The notes: generated by a model from the sequence alone, not told the origin. A DNA stretch of 64,000 nucleotides from Pseudonocardia sulfidoxydans NBRC 16205 (GCF_007989085.1 NZ_BJVJ01000011.1:40047-104046); one strand, 5' to 3'. Numbered from the stretch's first letter, positions 39,407 to 47,959 are shown. Numbers and translations are program-made.

Positions 39407-40101
39407 GCCGCGTCCTTCCCCAGGTAGGCCTCGACGACACGCGGGTCGCGGCGGACCTCGTCGGGCACACCGTCGGCGATCACCGCGCCCTGCTCCAGCA
39501 CTGTGAGCCGCTCGCAGATGCGGAAGACGACCTCGAGGTGGTGCTCGACGAGCAGGACGGTGGTGTGGCGCGCGGCGACGATCTCGGCGAGGTGGTCGGC
39601 GAGCTGGATGCTCTCGTCGTGGGACAGGCCGGCGGCGGGCTCGTCGAGCAGCACCAGCGGCGGCCCGCCGAGCAGTGCGAGCGCGATGTCGACGCGACGC
39701 TGCTCGCCGTAGGAGATGTCGGAGCAGCGGCTGCGCAGCGTGCCGCCGAGCCCCATCGTCGCGACGATCTCGTCGACGTCGGGCTCGTTCACCGCGCGGG
39801 CGGCCAGGTCGATCTGGTCGGCCACGGTGAGCTGCGGGAACACGCTGATCCGCTGGAACGACCGGGAGATGCCGGCGCGGCGTCGCCACGTGACGGACTT
39901 CTTCGTGACGTCGGTGCCGTCGTAGGTGATGACCCCGCCCTGGGGGCGGCGCCGCCCGGAGACCAGGTCGATGCAGGTGGTCTTGCCGGCACCGTTGGGG
40001 CCGATGAGGCCGTGGATGCTGCCCTTCGCCACGGAGAGATCGACGTCGTTGACGACGCGCAGGGCTCCGTAGGAGAAGCGGACGGCGCTGAGCTCAAGCA
40101 T
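39403..40101 (-). CDS. livG: ABC transporter ATP-binding protein, LivG type
   Basis: A 232-residue ATPase. Walker A GPNGAGKTT, the LivG-type FQRISVFPQLTVADQI after the Q-loop, Walker B PLVLLDEPAAGLSHDE and switch LLVEHHLEVVF are clear. The signature reads DISYGEQRRVDIALAL, the SYGEQR form common in LivG. GGGAGGAG precedes the ATG, and the gene overlaps livM by 8 bp and livF by 4 bp. With LivF it forms the nucleotide-binding heterodimer. Confidence 0.93.
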   Translation of the reverse strand: MLELSAVRFSYGALRVVNDVDLSVAKGSIHGLIGPNGAGKTTCIDLVSGRRRPQGGVITYDGTDVTKKSVTWRRRAGISRSFQRISVFPQLTVADQIDLAARAVNEPDVDEIVATMGLGGTLRSRCSDISYGEQRRVDIALALLGGPPLVLLDEPAAGLSHDESIQLADHLAEIVAARHTTVLLVEHHLEVVFRICERLTVLEQGAVIADGVPDEVRRDPRVVEAYLGKDAA

Positions 40102-41143
40102 CGGTGCTCCTCCCGCGGCGACGGGTCACGGCGGTGCGGATGCGGTCGACGACCTGTGCACCGCCACCGGGCGCGAGCAGCACGAACGCCATCAGGCTCA
40201 GGCCGAGGACGGCCTGGTAGTGGCCGCTCTTGGCGAGCAGCGCCTGCAGGATCGCGAAGGCGATCGCGCCCAGCGGCGGCCCCCAGACGCTGCCGATGCC
40301 GCCGATGACGGCGACGATCAGCGCGAGCCCGGACGCGGAGAAGAAGAGGTCGTCGGGTGAGACGAACGCCTTCTGCAGCACCGCGACCGCGCCCGCGAGG
40401 CTGGCGCAGAAGCCGGAGATCGTGATGGCGGCGATGCGCGGCAGGACGGTCGACACACCCGAGAAGCGCACGCGCTCCTCGTTCTCGCGGATCGCGGTGA
40501 GGCGCCGTCCGAAAACGGTGCGGCTGACCAGCCACAGGCCGCCGATCGTCGCCATCAGGACGAGCCAGACGATCGGCCACGCGTGGACGGGCCCGGCGTA
40601 GTCGGCGACGTCGCGGCCCAGGAAGTCGCCGTGCAACTCGACGACCATGCCGTCGAGGCCGTCGGTCAGCGCCCGTGAGCGGTAAGCGGCGACCCACAGC
40701 ATCATGCCGAGCGCGAGGGACAGCATCGCGAACGCGATCCCGGTGCTCCGGGCGATGACCAGCGCGAACAGCAGCGAGAGCACAGTGCCGCCGAGGATGC
40801 CGAGCAGCAGCGCGGGCAGCGGCGGCAATCCGGTGTGGATCGCCAGGTTGCCGACGACGTAGCCGGTCACGCCGTAGAAAGCGGCGTGCCCGAAGCTCAG
40901 CAGCCCGGTCTGGCGCAGCAGCCAGCCGATGCTGAGCGCGAGGATGCCCTGGGTGACGCCCTGCGTCGCGACCTGCAGCGGGTAGAGCGCCACCATGTAC
41001 GGCAGCGCGAGCCCGGCCGCGGCGACGACCGCCCAGGTGCCGACGCGCACGCCCAGGGCCGTCCGCCCGGTGCGCAGGGCGCTGCGGACGGTGTCTCCGG
41101 CCGGCTTCTCCGGCGCCGTCCGGGGGTCGGAGGTGATGGTCAT
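40094..41143 (-). CDS. livM: ABC transporter permease, LivM type
   Basis: A 349-residue inner-membrane permease with about nine or ten helices and the family motif LLRQTGLLSFGHAAFYGVTGY near residue 80, and the coupling-helix region RRLTAIRENEERVRFSGVS near 225. The ATG overlaps the livH stop (ATGA). The N-terminal 35 residues are hydrophilic. Forms the pore with LivH. Confidence 0.93.
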   Translation of the reverse strand: MTITSDPRTAPEKPAGDTVRSALRTGRTALGVRVGTWAVVAAAGLALPYMVALYPLQVATQGVTQGILALSIGWLLRQTGLLSFGHAAFYGVTGYVVGNLAIHTGLPPLPALLLGILGGTVLSLLFALVIARSTGIAFAMLSLALGMMLWVAAYRSRALTDGLDGMVVELHGDFLGRDVADYAGPVHAWPIVWLVLMATIGGLWLVSRTVFGRRLTAIRENEERVRFSGVSTVLPRIAAITISGFCASLAGAVAVLQKAFVSPDDLFFSASGLALIVAVIGGIGSVWGPPLGAIAFAILQALLAKSGHYQAVLGLSLMAFVLLAPGGGAQVVDRIRTAVTRRRGRSTDA

Positions 41144-41991
41144 GCGCTCCTCGTTCCGGCGAGGCCGCGGGGGCGCACCAGCAGCACGACGACCATGAGC
41201 AGGTAGGGGACGTACGCGCCGATGTCGGGGCTGTAGGCCGAGCTCAACGTCGACAGCAGGCCGAGGATGATCGCCGCGGCCATCGCCCCACCGATGCTGC
41301 CGAGCCCGCCGACGACCACGACGATGAAGGTGAGGACGAGAATCTCCGCTCCCATCGTCGGCGACAGGCTCAGGTACGGGCCGGCGAGTACGCCCGCGAG
41401 CCCTGCCATCCCGGCGCCGAGGCCCACGACGACGGCACTGACCCGGTCGACGTCGATGCCGACGACGGCGGCGACGTCGCGGGCGGTGCTCGACGCGCGG
41501 ACGTGCAGCCCGATCGTCGAGCGGCGCAGCCACATCATCAGCGCGATGCCGACGACGAGTCCGATGGCGATGACGAACAGCCGGTAGGTCGGGTAGTCGA
41601 CGCCGCCGATGGCGGTCGAGCCCTGCAGCCCCGCGGGGGCGTCGACGGTCTTGGCGCCCAGCCCCCACACGCTCTGCACGACGTCGGTGAGCACGAAGGT
41701 GAGCCCGAAGGTCAGAAGGACCATGTCGAGCTCGCCGCGTTTGGTCAGGTAACGGAAGCCGAACCGGTCGGCGAGCACGCCGATCAGCGCGAACACGATC
41801 GGTGTCACGACGATCGCGACCCAGTACGTCATGCGTTCGGAGATGGTGAAGCCGACGTAGGCGGCGAGCATGTAGACGGCGCCGTGCGCGAAGTTGACGA
41901 TGCCCCGGAGCCCGAAGATGAGTGCGAGCCCCGTCGACAGCACCAGCAACAGGACGCCGAACGCGAGCCCGTTGAGCAGCTGCACGATCAT
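41140..41991 (-). CDS. livH: ABC transporter permease, LivH type
   Basis: A 283-residue permease: MIVQLLNGLAFGVLLLVLST opening, ALIFGLRGIVNFAHGAVYML and the GLHVRASSTARDVAAVVGID coupling loop, all typical of LivH. It is the first gene of the minus-strand operon livH-livM-livG-livF-binding protein-BVMO-hydrolase-SDR. The 147-bp gap upstream, shared with the divergent GntR gene, holds three ATGCAA boxes, so the regulator probably controls the whole operon. Confidence 0.93.
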   Translation of the reverse strand: MIVQLLNGLAFGVLLLVLSTGLALIFGLRGIVNFAHGAVYMLAAYVGFTISERMTYWVAIVVTPIVFALIGVLADRFGFRYLTKRGELDMVLLTFGLTFVLTDVVQSVWGLGAKTVDAPAGLQGSTAIGGVDYPTYRLFVIAIGLVVGIALMMWLRRSTIGLHVRASSTARDVAAVVGIDVDRVSAVVVGLGAGMAGLAGVLAGPYLSLSPTMGAEILVLTFIVVVVGGLGSIGGAMAAAIILGLLSTLSSAYSPDIGAYVPYLLMVVVLLVRPRGLAGTRSA

Positions 41992-42026
41992 GCGCGACCC
42001 CGAGCAGTGATCTGCCTCATGGGGGG

Positions 42027-42070
42027 ATGCAAGCACGAATACGGAGTGACATGCAAGAGCGTATGCAAAA
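42027..42070. promoter_or_regulatory. ATGCAA-type GntR operator cluster
   Basis: ATGCAAG (42027), ATGCAAG (42051) and ATGCAAA (42063) recur at 24- and 12-bp spacing in the gap between divergent livH and gntR. A related palindrome, ATGCATTAACGCAT, covers the start of the CoA-transferase gene 800 bp away. The common ATGCA core points to binding by the local GntR protein; assignment is inferred from proximity and repetition. Confidence 0.55.
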
Positions 42071-42138
42071 TCGCGTACTCTCCGTGTCAGACCGGTCGCG
42101 ATAGCCTCGACCGGCCCTCCGGACGCTCGAGGAGACCG

Positions 42139-42813
42139 ATGACCACGACCCGGCTCAGCAGCGCACTCCGGTGCGCCGGCGCGGTCCGCACCATGATCCT
42201 GACGGGCGAGCTCTTGCCCGGCGAGAAGATCCGCCAGGAGGATCTCGCCGCCCGTCTCGACATGAGCCGCATCCCGGTGCGCGAAGCGCTGTCGACCCTC
42301 GAGTCCGAGGGCGTGATCGTCCACCGGCCCAACATGGGCTACGAGGTCGCACGCTTCAGCAGCGACGATCTCGACGAGATCTACCTGATGCGCAGGCTCC
42401 TCGAGACCGAGCTGGTCCGGTCGGTCGACCTCGCGGACGTCGACGTCGCCGAGTTCGAACAGCTCAATGCCGCGCTCGCGGCCACGTCGATCGACGACCA
42501 GCGCGAGGAGTTCGACCACGCCAACGAGCGCTTCCACTTCCGACTCTTCGAGTACTCGCCGATGCTGCGGGTCCGCGAGGAGATCGCCCGGCTGTGGCGG
42601 CTCTCGACGTTCTACCGCTCGCTGTCGTGGAACGGCGTCGGCTCGCAGGCCAGGGTGCTCGCCGAGCACGACCGCATCATCGAGGCCATCCGCGCGCGGG
42701 ACGGCGCCGCCGTCATCGCGGCGTGCGACGAGCACCGGGGATCGACACTGGATCTTGTCGCCGGCCGGGTCAGCCGACACCGCGCGAACGGCGGGGGCGC
42801 CCGAACACACTGA
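42139..42813 (+). CDS. GntR-family regulator (FadR/FCD subgroup)
   Basis: A 224-residue regulator. The winged helix-turn-helix spans residues 12-72 (MILTGELLPGEKIRQEDLAA then RLDMSRIPVREALSTLESEG), followed by an all-helical FCD ligand domain with the metal-site residues in DDLDEIYLMRRLLE, HANERFHFRLFE and AEHDRIIEAIRARD. The ATG follows GAGGAGACCG. It lies between the liv/BVMO operon and the CoA-transferase/beta-oxidation operon and probably represses both until a pathway acid or CoA ester binds. Confidence 0.9.
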   Translation: MTTTRLSSALRCAGAVRTMILTGELLPGEKIRQEDLAARLDMSRIPVREALSTLESEGVIVHRPNMGYEVARFSSDDLDEIYLMRRLLETELVRSVDLADVDVAEFEQLNAALAATSIDDQREEFDHANERFHFRLFEYSPMLRVREEIARLWRLSTFYRSLSWNGVGSQARVLAEHDRIIEAIRARDGAAVIAACDEHRGSTLDLVAGRVSRHRANGGGARTH

Positions 42814-42861
42814 CGAGGAAACCTCGTCCAGGCGTGTAGACACCATCGCATCCGACATTGT

Positions 42862-42875
42862 ATGCATTAACGCAT
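42862..42875. promoter_or_regulatory. Palindromic operator at CoA-transferase start
   Basis: ATGCATTAACGCAT is a near-perfect palindrome (one base pair off) that runs into the ATG of the CoA-transferase gene. Its ATGC half-site matches the ATGCAA boxes upstream of livH. Binding here would block initiation of the CoA-transferase/acyl-CoA dehydrogenase operon. Confidence 0.55.
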
Positions 42876-44070
42876 GCTGTCCTCGAGGTCCTCCCCACCA
42901 CCGCCGTCGCCGGGTCCGCTGGACGGAATCCGGGTCCTCGACCTCACTCGCGTGGTGATGGGCCCGCTCGCGACACAGGTGCTCGCCGACCAGGGCGCCG
43001 ACGTGATCCTCGTCGAGGCCAACGGCGGGGACACCAACCGCGTGATGGGACCCGGCCCGCACCCCGAGTTCTCCGGGATTGCACTGAACCTGTTGCGCAA
43101 CAAGCGATCCATCGACATCGATCTCAAGTCGGCCCAAGGCGCCGCCGCGGTCCGGGCCCTCATCGCCACCTGCGACGTCGTCGTCGCGACGATGCGCCCG
43201 CAGGTCCTCACCCGGCTCGGGCTCGACTACGAGGCCGTCCGTGCGATCCGGCCCGACGTCGTCTACTGCCAGGGCCAGGGCTTTCCGCTCGCGAGCGACC
43301 GCGCCCACGAACCCGCCTACGACGACATCATCCAGGCCGCCACCGGCGTCTCCGACGTTCTCGAACGCGTCACGGGCACCGCTGGGCTGTTCCCGACGAT
43401 CTTCGCCGACAAGGTGTGCGGGCTCGTCATGGCCCAGGCCATCGCCGCGGCGCTTCTGCACCGTGAACGCACCGGCATCGGCCAGCACATCGAGGTCCCG
43501 ATGACCCAGGCCATGACCGGTTTCATGCTCGCCGAACACGGCAGCGGCGCCATCGCGGAACCACCGCAGAACACTGCCGGCTACCCCCGCATCCTCACCC
43601 CGGAACGACGACCGCACCGCACCGCCGACGGCATGGTCCACCTGTTCCCCTACCGGCCCGCCCACTACGCGCACCTGTTCGCATCAGCTGGTGTCCCCAG
43701 CGCCGACTCCGATCCGCGTTACGTCGACCAGCGCGCCACGATCGCCAACGCCGACTCGCTCTACCGCGACGTCCGCGCCGTCTGCCTCACCCGCACCACC
43801 GACGAGTGGCTCGAGTTCTGCCGGGAGGCCGGCATCCCGGCGACGCGCGTCGTCACCTTGCAGGACATGGTCGACGACCTGCCCGTGGCCGAGCACCCCG
43901 TCACCGGGACCTACCGCGTGATCCCCCAGATGGCCAACTTCAGCGCGACGCCCGGAGGGGTGCGCCGCGCTGCCCCGCTCATCGGCGAACACACCGCCGA
44001 GCTGCTCGCGGACCTGCTGCCCGCCGATCTGCTGCCCGCCGACGACATCCTCGACGAGGAGTCCGCATGA
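42874..44070 (+). CDS. CaiB/BaiF CoA-transferase of the catabolic island
   Basis: A 398-residue family III CoA-transferase: LDGIRVLDLTRVVMGPLATQ, LADQGADVILVEANGGD, RNKRSIDIDLKS and the catalytic YDDIIQAATG with D150 as the expected nucleophile. No ribosome-binding site precedes the ATG, which lies inside a palindromic operator, so start and promoter are closely packed; an internal start is possible because the first 15 residues (SSRSSPPPP) are not conserved-looking. It heads a four-gene run, overlapping the first acyl-CoA dehydrogenase gene (ATGA), and probably activates the acid released by ring or ester cleavage. Confidence 0.88.
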   Translation: MLSSRSSPPPPSPGPLDGIRVLDLTRVVMGPLATQVLADQGADVILVEANGGDTNRVMGPGPHPEFSGIALNLLRNKRSIDIDLKSAQGAAAVRALIATCDVVVATMRPQVLTRLGLDYEAVRAIRPDVVYCQGQGFPLASDRAHEPAYDDIIQAATGVSDVLERVTGTAGLFPTIFADKVCGLVMAQAIAAALLHRERTGIGQHIEVPMTQAMTGFMLAEHGSGAIAEPPQNTAGYPRILTPERRPHRTADGMVHLFPYRPAHYAHLFASAGVPSADSDPRYVDQRATIANADSLYRDVRAVCLTRTTDEWLEFCREAGIPATRVVTLQDMVDDLPVAEHPVTGTYRVIPQMANFSATPGGVRRAAPLIGEHTAELLADLLPADLLPADDILDEESA

Positions 44071-45185
44071 GACTCGCCCCCACGACGCTGACCGACGACG
44101 AGCTCGCCCTGCAGGCCGACGTCCGCCGCTACCTCGACGAACGCCTACCACCGGGCAGCTACCCGCTCGGCCTGGGCATGACCGGCGAGCGCGACCCGGA
44201 GTTCTCCCGCGACCTCGGCGCCCGCGGCTGGCTGGGAATGGCCCTGCCCACCGAGTACGGCGGCGGCGGACGGACCGCAGTCGAACGGCTCGTCGTCGTC
44301 GAGGAGCTGCTGGCCCGCGGCGCTCCCCTCGGCCACCACTGGATCGCCGACCGCCAGTCCGGTCCCAACATCGCCGCCAACGGCACCGAGCAACAGAAGA
44401 AGGAGTTCCTGCCCGGCATCGCGCGCGGCGAGCTGTCCTTCGCCATCGGCATGAGCGAGCCCGAGGCCGGGTCGGACCTGGCTGCCGTCCGCACTCGAGC
44501 GGTTCCCGACGGCGACGGCTGGCGCATCAACGGGCGCAAGATCTGGACCTCCGGCGCCGCCGACTCCACCCACATCCTCACCCTGGTACGGACCTCCGAC
44601 GACCGGCACAGGGGCCTCACCCAGTTCATCGTCGACCGCGACACGCCCGGGCTGACCGTCTCCCCCATCCCGTTCATCGACGGCACACGCCATTTCTGCG
44701 AGCTGCAGTTCGACGACGTCCGTCTCCCCGACGACCGCCGCCTCGGCGAGGTCGGCGCCGGCTGGTCGCAGAACACCGGCGAGCTCGCGCTGGAGCGCGG
44801 CGGCGTCGACCGCTGGATGTCACTCATGGCCTACCTCGTGCACTGGGCCCACCACGCCGGACCGGCCGCCGAGCACGACCTCGGGACGATCACCGCGAAG
44901 CTGTGGGCGTTCCGGGGACTGTCACTGTCGGTGGCGCGCATGGTCGACCAGGGTCTCTCGCCCAGCGTCGAGGCCGCCCTGGTCAAGGAGATGGCCACCC
45001 GCTTCGAGCAGGAGTGCCTCGCGATCGTCGTGCGTCACCTCGGCCGCACCCCGGAGCTCGACTCCGACGACCCCTACGAGGCGCTGCTCGCCCGCGCCGT
45101 CCTCACCGCGCCGTCGTGGACCATTCGCGGCGGCACCAACGAGATCCTGCGCACCGTGATCATGAAGGGGCTGGCCGGAAAGTGA
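44067..45185 (+). CDS. Acyl-CoA dehydrogenase, first subunit
   Basis: A 372-residue FAD-dependent acyl-CoA dehydrogenase. FAD/substrate landmarks: FAIGMSEPEAGSDLAAVRTR, IWTSGAADSTH, and the terminal WTIRGGTNEILRTVI. The usual catalytic Glu position near the C-terminal PxxxxGGT segment is not certain by eye. It overlaps both neighbours by 4 bp. The paired downstream gene encodes a shorter dehydrogenase, typical of actinobacterial heteromeric FadE pairs acting on steroid or branched acyl-CoAs, where FAD sites lie at the mixed interface. Confidence 0.9.
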   Translation: MRLAPTTLTDDELALQADVRRYLDERLPPGSYPLGLGMTGERDPEFSRDLGARGWLGMALPTEYGGGGRTAVERLVVVEELLARGAPLGHHWIADRQSGPNIAANGTEQQKKEFLPGIARGELSFAIGMSEPEAGSDLAAVRTRAVPDGDGWRINGRKIWTSGAADSTHILTLVRTSDDRHRGLTQFIVDRDTPGLTVSPIPFIDGTRHFCELQFDDVRLPDDRRLGEVGAGWSQNTGELALERGGVDRWMSLMAYLVHWAHHAGPAAEHDLGTITAKLWAFRGLSLSVARMVDQGLSPSVEAALVKEMATRFEQECLAIVVRHLGRTPELDSDDPYEALLARAVLTAPSWTIRGGTNEILRTVIMKGLAGK

Positions 45186-46240
45186 GCACCACTGGTTTCG
45201 ACGCCGACCTCGTCGCACTCGTCGACGACTTCTTCGGGTCGGAGTCCGACGCCGCCGCCGTCGAGGCGGCCGAGCGGACCGGCTTCCCCGCCGCGACGTG
45301 GGCGGGTGCCGACGAGATCGGCCTGCCCCGCGTCGGGCTCCCGGAGTCCCTCGGCGGCGCGGGCGGTTCGTTGCTGGACGCCGTCGCCGTCCTGGTCGGC
45401 TCCGGCAGGCACGCGGTGCCGCTGCCGATGCTGGAGTCGTGGCTGGCCGGGTGGGTCCTCAGCGTGGCGGGCCGTTCTCTCGACGGCACGGTGCGGTCCT
45501 TCACCGCGGGAACGGCGCGCGACTCGCTCGAGATTGTCGACGGGCGGGCACACGGGACGCTGCACCGCCTGGGCTGGGGGCGGTCGGCGTCGCAGGTCGT
45601 CGCCCTGCTGCCCTCCGGAGTCGTCGTCCTCGAGGTGGACGGCGCCCAGGTGCGGGAACGCACCGATCTCGCCGGGATGCCGTGCGACGACCTCACGTTC
45701 TCCGGCGGCGATGTCGCGCTGGTGGACGTCCCCAGGCAGTCTGTGCTGGCGCGAGCGGCCCTCGGACGGGCCGCGCAGCTCGCCGGCGCCACCGAGGCCG
45801 CGTTCGAGCTCACCCACGGCTACGTCGGGCAGCGCGAACAGTTCGGCCGCCCCATCGGCCGGTTCCAGGCCGTCGCCCAGCACGTCGTCCTGCTCGCCCA
45901 GGCCGCGACGACGTCGATGCACGTCGTCGAACGTGCGGCGCTCGCCCTGTCCGTTCACGACGCGGCCTTCGAGGCCGCCGCAGCGAAGCTCGTCGCCTCC
46001 GAGAACGCGACCATCGCGATCGCCGCCGCCCACCAGGCCCACGGTGCGATCGGCATGACCCAGGAATACCGGCTACAACAGTTCACGCGCCGGCTCATGG
46101 CCTGGCGGGCCGAGCTCGGCTCCGGCGCCGCCCTGGCCGCGGTTCTGGGTCGGACCGCCGCGCACGCCGACTCGCTCGCCCACCTGATCACGGACCCCGC
46201 ACCTGCCCTTCTCGACATCGACGGAGCGCCCGCCGCATGA
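45182..46240 (+). CDS. Acyl-CoA dehydrogenase, second subunit
   Basis: A 352-residue partner. The N-terminal alpha domain is kept (EIGLPRVGLPESLGGAGGSL), the middle beta domain is reduced, and the C-terminal domain has HGYVGQREQFGRPIGRFQAVAQH (shown as landmark; key residues are the R-x2-FG-x2-IG-x-FQ motif that binds FAD) and AHQAHGAIGMTQEYRLQQFT. The GTG overlaps the previous stop (GTGA). The RQQFG-type motif here and the SEPEAGSD motif in the partner are complementary, supporting a heteromeric enzyme. Confidence 0.88.
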   Translation: MSTTGFDADLVALVDDFFGSESDAAAVEAAERTGFPAATWAGADEIGLPRVGLPESLGGAGGSLLDAVAVLVGSGRHAVPLPMLESWLAGWVLSVAGRSLDGTVRSFTAGTARDSLEIVDGRAHGTLHRLGWGRSASQVVALLPSGVVVLEVDGAQVRERTDLAGMPCDDLTFSGGDVALVDVPRQSVLARAALGRAAQLAGATEAAFELTHGYVGQREQFGRPIGRFQAVAQHVVLLAQAATTSMHVVERAALALSVHDAAFEAAAAKLVASENATIAIAAAHQAHGAIGMTQEYRLQQFTRRLMAWRAELGSGAALAAVLGRTAAHADSLAHLITDPAPALLDIDGAPAA

Positions 46241-46998
46241 CCGACGTCAGCACCGACCGCACCGGCGACATCGCCGTCGTCACCATCCACCGCCCGCCCG
46301 CCAACTTCTTCGACTACGACCTCATCCACGACCTCGCCAACGCCCTCGACGAGCTCGCCGCCACCGGCTGCCGCGCCGCCGTCCTCGCCTCCGAGGGACG
46401 GCACTTCTGCGCCGGCGCGAACTTCGGTACCGGTGGGCCCGCGGCCGACCGCGTCGACAGCTCCCGGCGCCTCTACACCGAGGCCGTCCGGCTGTTCCGG
46501 GTGCCGATGCCCGTCGTCGCCGCCGTGCAGGGTGCCGCCGTCGGCGGCGGGCTCGGGCTCGCCCTGTCCGCCGACTTCCGCGTCACCGTCCCCGGCGCCC
46601 GCTTCCACGCCAACTTCGCCGCGCTGGGTTTCCACCAGGGCTTCGGACTCAGCGTCACCCTGCCCCGGCTCGTCGGGGCGCAGCTCGCCGCCGAGCTGCT
46701 CTACACCGCTCGCAAGGTCGACGGCGCCGACGCCGTCCGCCTCGGCCTGGCCGACCGCCTCGCCGACGGCAGCGACCCGCTCCCCGCCGCCGTGGACTTC
46801 GCGCGGGAGATCGCGTCGTCGGCACCGCTCACCGTCCGGTCCATGAAGGAGACGCTGCGCGGCACCCTGGCCGACGACGTCGCCCGCGCCACCGAGCGCG
46901 AGCTCACCGAGCAGGCACGGTTGTGGGCCACCGAGGACTGTGCCATCGGGATCGCCGCCAACCTCGCCCGCGAGACGCCGGTGTTCGTCGGGCGCTGA
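46237..46998 (+). CDS. Enoyl-CoA hydratase/isomerase
   Basis: A 253-residue crotonase-fold protein: HRPPANFFDYDLIHDL, the first oxyanion segment GRHFCAGANF, and the second GAAVGGGLGLALSADFRV. The catalytic Glu pair of classic hydratases is not clear: the first site has AALGFHQGFGL, so isomerase or other crotonase chemistry is possible. It overlaps the dehydrogenase gene (ATGA) and ends the operon; a 63-bp palindrome follows 29 bp later. Confidence 0.88.
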   Translation: MTDVSTDRTGDIAVVTIHRPPANFFDYDLIHDLANALDELAATGCRAAVLASEGRHFCAGANFGTGGPAADRVDSSRRLYTEAVRLFRVPMPVVAAVQGAAVGGGLGLALSADFRVTVPGARFHANFAALGFHQGFGLSVTLPRLVGAQLAAELLYTARKVDGADAVRLGLADRLADGSDPLPAAVDFAREIASSAPLTVRSMKETLRGTLADDVARATERELTEQARLWATEDCAIGIAANLARETPVFVGR

Positions 46999-47027
46999 CC
47001 CTCCGCCGAGGTCGAGCGCTGCCGCTC

Positions 47028-47090
47028 CGCCGAGTTCGACACAGGACTGGTCCCGAGCATGATCGAATCAGTCTGCCGTCGAGCTCGGCG
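47028..47090. repeat. Palindromic element family 2, copy C (63 bp)
   Basis: CGCCGAGTTCGAC and GTCGAGCTCGGCG (one wobble) bound 63 bp between the convergent enoyl-CoA hydratase and GntR genes. The interior CCGAGCATGATCGAA is in the same orientation as copy B and inverted relative to A and D. Just upstream, CCGCCGAGGTCGAG resembles a partial left arm. Confidence 0.9.
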
Positions 47091-47092
47091 TG

Positions 47093-47836
47093 TCAGCTGT
47101 GGCGGCGGATCGGGGCCGCCTGCAACATCACCGTGAGGACGCGCAGCACCGCGTCCATGTGCCGGGCCGCCGCGTCGGCCGCGGCTCGCGGGTCCTGGTC
47201 GGCGATGGCGCGCACCAGATCCGCCGTCTCCGGCCGCGCCGGGTCGTCGCGGACGAGGTCCACCTCGTCGACCAGCCCTGCTGCCGCCGACCGCAGCGGA
47301 TCGACCACACCGCGGTAGAGGTCACCGAGCAGCGGGTTCCCCGTGCACTCCACGACGTGCTCGCGCAGCGCGCGGTCGGCGCGGCGGTAGGACTCCGGCC
47401 CGGCCGCGTCGTCGCGCGCCGCCGCCAGCTCGTGCAGCCGCGCGAGGTCCGCGGCGCTGCGATGCGTCGCGGCCAGCCGGGCCGCCTCGACCTCCATGGC
47501 GCGGCGCACCTCGTAGGCGTTGATGACGTCGGCCTTCAGTACCCGTCGGCGCAGCGCCGCGTCGGTCTCGTGCCGCGCCCGCACGTAGGTCCCGTCGCCC
47601 TGGCGCGATTCCAGCAGCCCCGCGTGGACCAGCACCCGCAGCGCCTCGCGGACCGTCGAGCGCCCGACCCCGAGCTCGCGGGCCAGCGACGCCTCGACCG
47701 GCAACCGCTGGTCCACCGGGAACTGTCCGCCGACGATCCGCTCCCGGAGCTGGTCGATGACCTGGTCGGTCAGGCTGCCCCGAGGCACACGTGTCAACGC
47801 GGGCAACGGTTCCGGCCTTTCCGCACGCCCCTCCAC
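47093..47836 (-). CDS. GntR-family regulator (FadR subgroup)
   Basis: A 247-residue regulator: winged helix in SLTDQVIDQLRERIVGGQFP and SLARELGVGRSTVREALRVL, then an FCD helical domain (YEVRRAMEVEAARLAATHR, HVVECTGNPLL). A longer frame exists to 47908, but its first codons cover a FadR-type palindrome and a promoter, so I start at the GTG eight bases after TACAGT, giving a probable leaderless mRNA; a later GTG at 47788 is a further alternative. It diverges from an NTF2-like gene and is likely autoregulated and controls it. Confidence 0.85.
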   Translation of the reverse strand: MEGRAERPEPLPALTRVPRGSLTDQVIDQLRERIVGGQFPVDQRLPVEASLARELGVGRSTVREALRVLVHAGLLESRQGDGTYVRARHETDAALRRRVLKADVINAYEVRRAMEVEAARLAATHRSAADLARLHELAAARDDAAGPESYRRADRALREHVVECTGNPLLGDLYRGVVDPLRSAAAGLVDEVDLVRDDPARPETADLVRAIADQDPRAAADAAARHMDAVLRVLTVMLQAAPIRRHS

Positions 47837-47844
47837 AGCGGGCG

Positions 47845-47874
47845 ACTGTAGCCGTCGGTGAATTTGTCCGACAA
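47845..47874 (-). promoter_or_regulatory. Promoter with FadR-type operator
   Basis: On the minus strand TTGTCG, an 18-base spacer and TACAGT (plus 47845-47850) precede the regulator's GTG. The palindrome TTGTCCGACAA (47864-47874) fits the T-x-GT-x3-AC-x-A half-site pattern of FadR-type regulators and covers the -35, consistent with autorepression. The divergent NTF2-like gene starts 86 bp on the other side. Confidence 0.6.
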
Positions 47875-47959
47875 CCTGTTGATCTGGCTCGGGCGCGGCT
47901 GTGACCATCGGGCGGTGGCCGCGAGGTCACGCACTGTCGGGAACGAGCAGGAGCACAGG

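Noticed and set aside
26569..47000. A polyketide or siderophore biosynthetic cluster
   Set aside because: No ketosynthase, carrier protein or adenylation modules; the enzymes are catabolic CoA and redox types.
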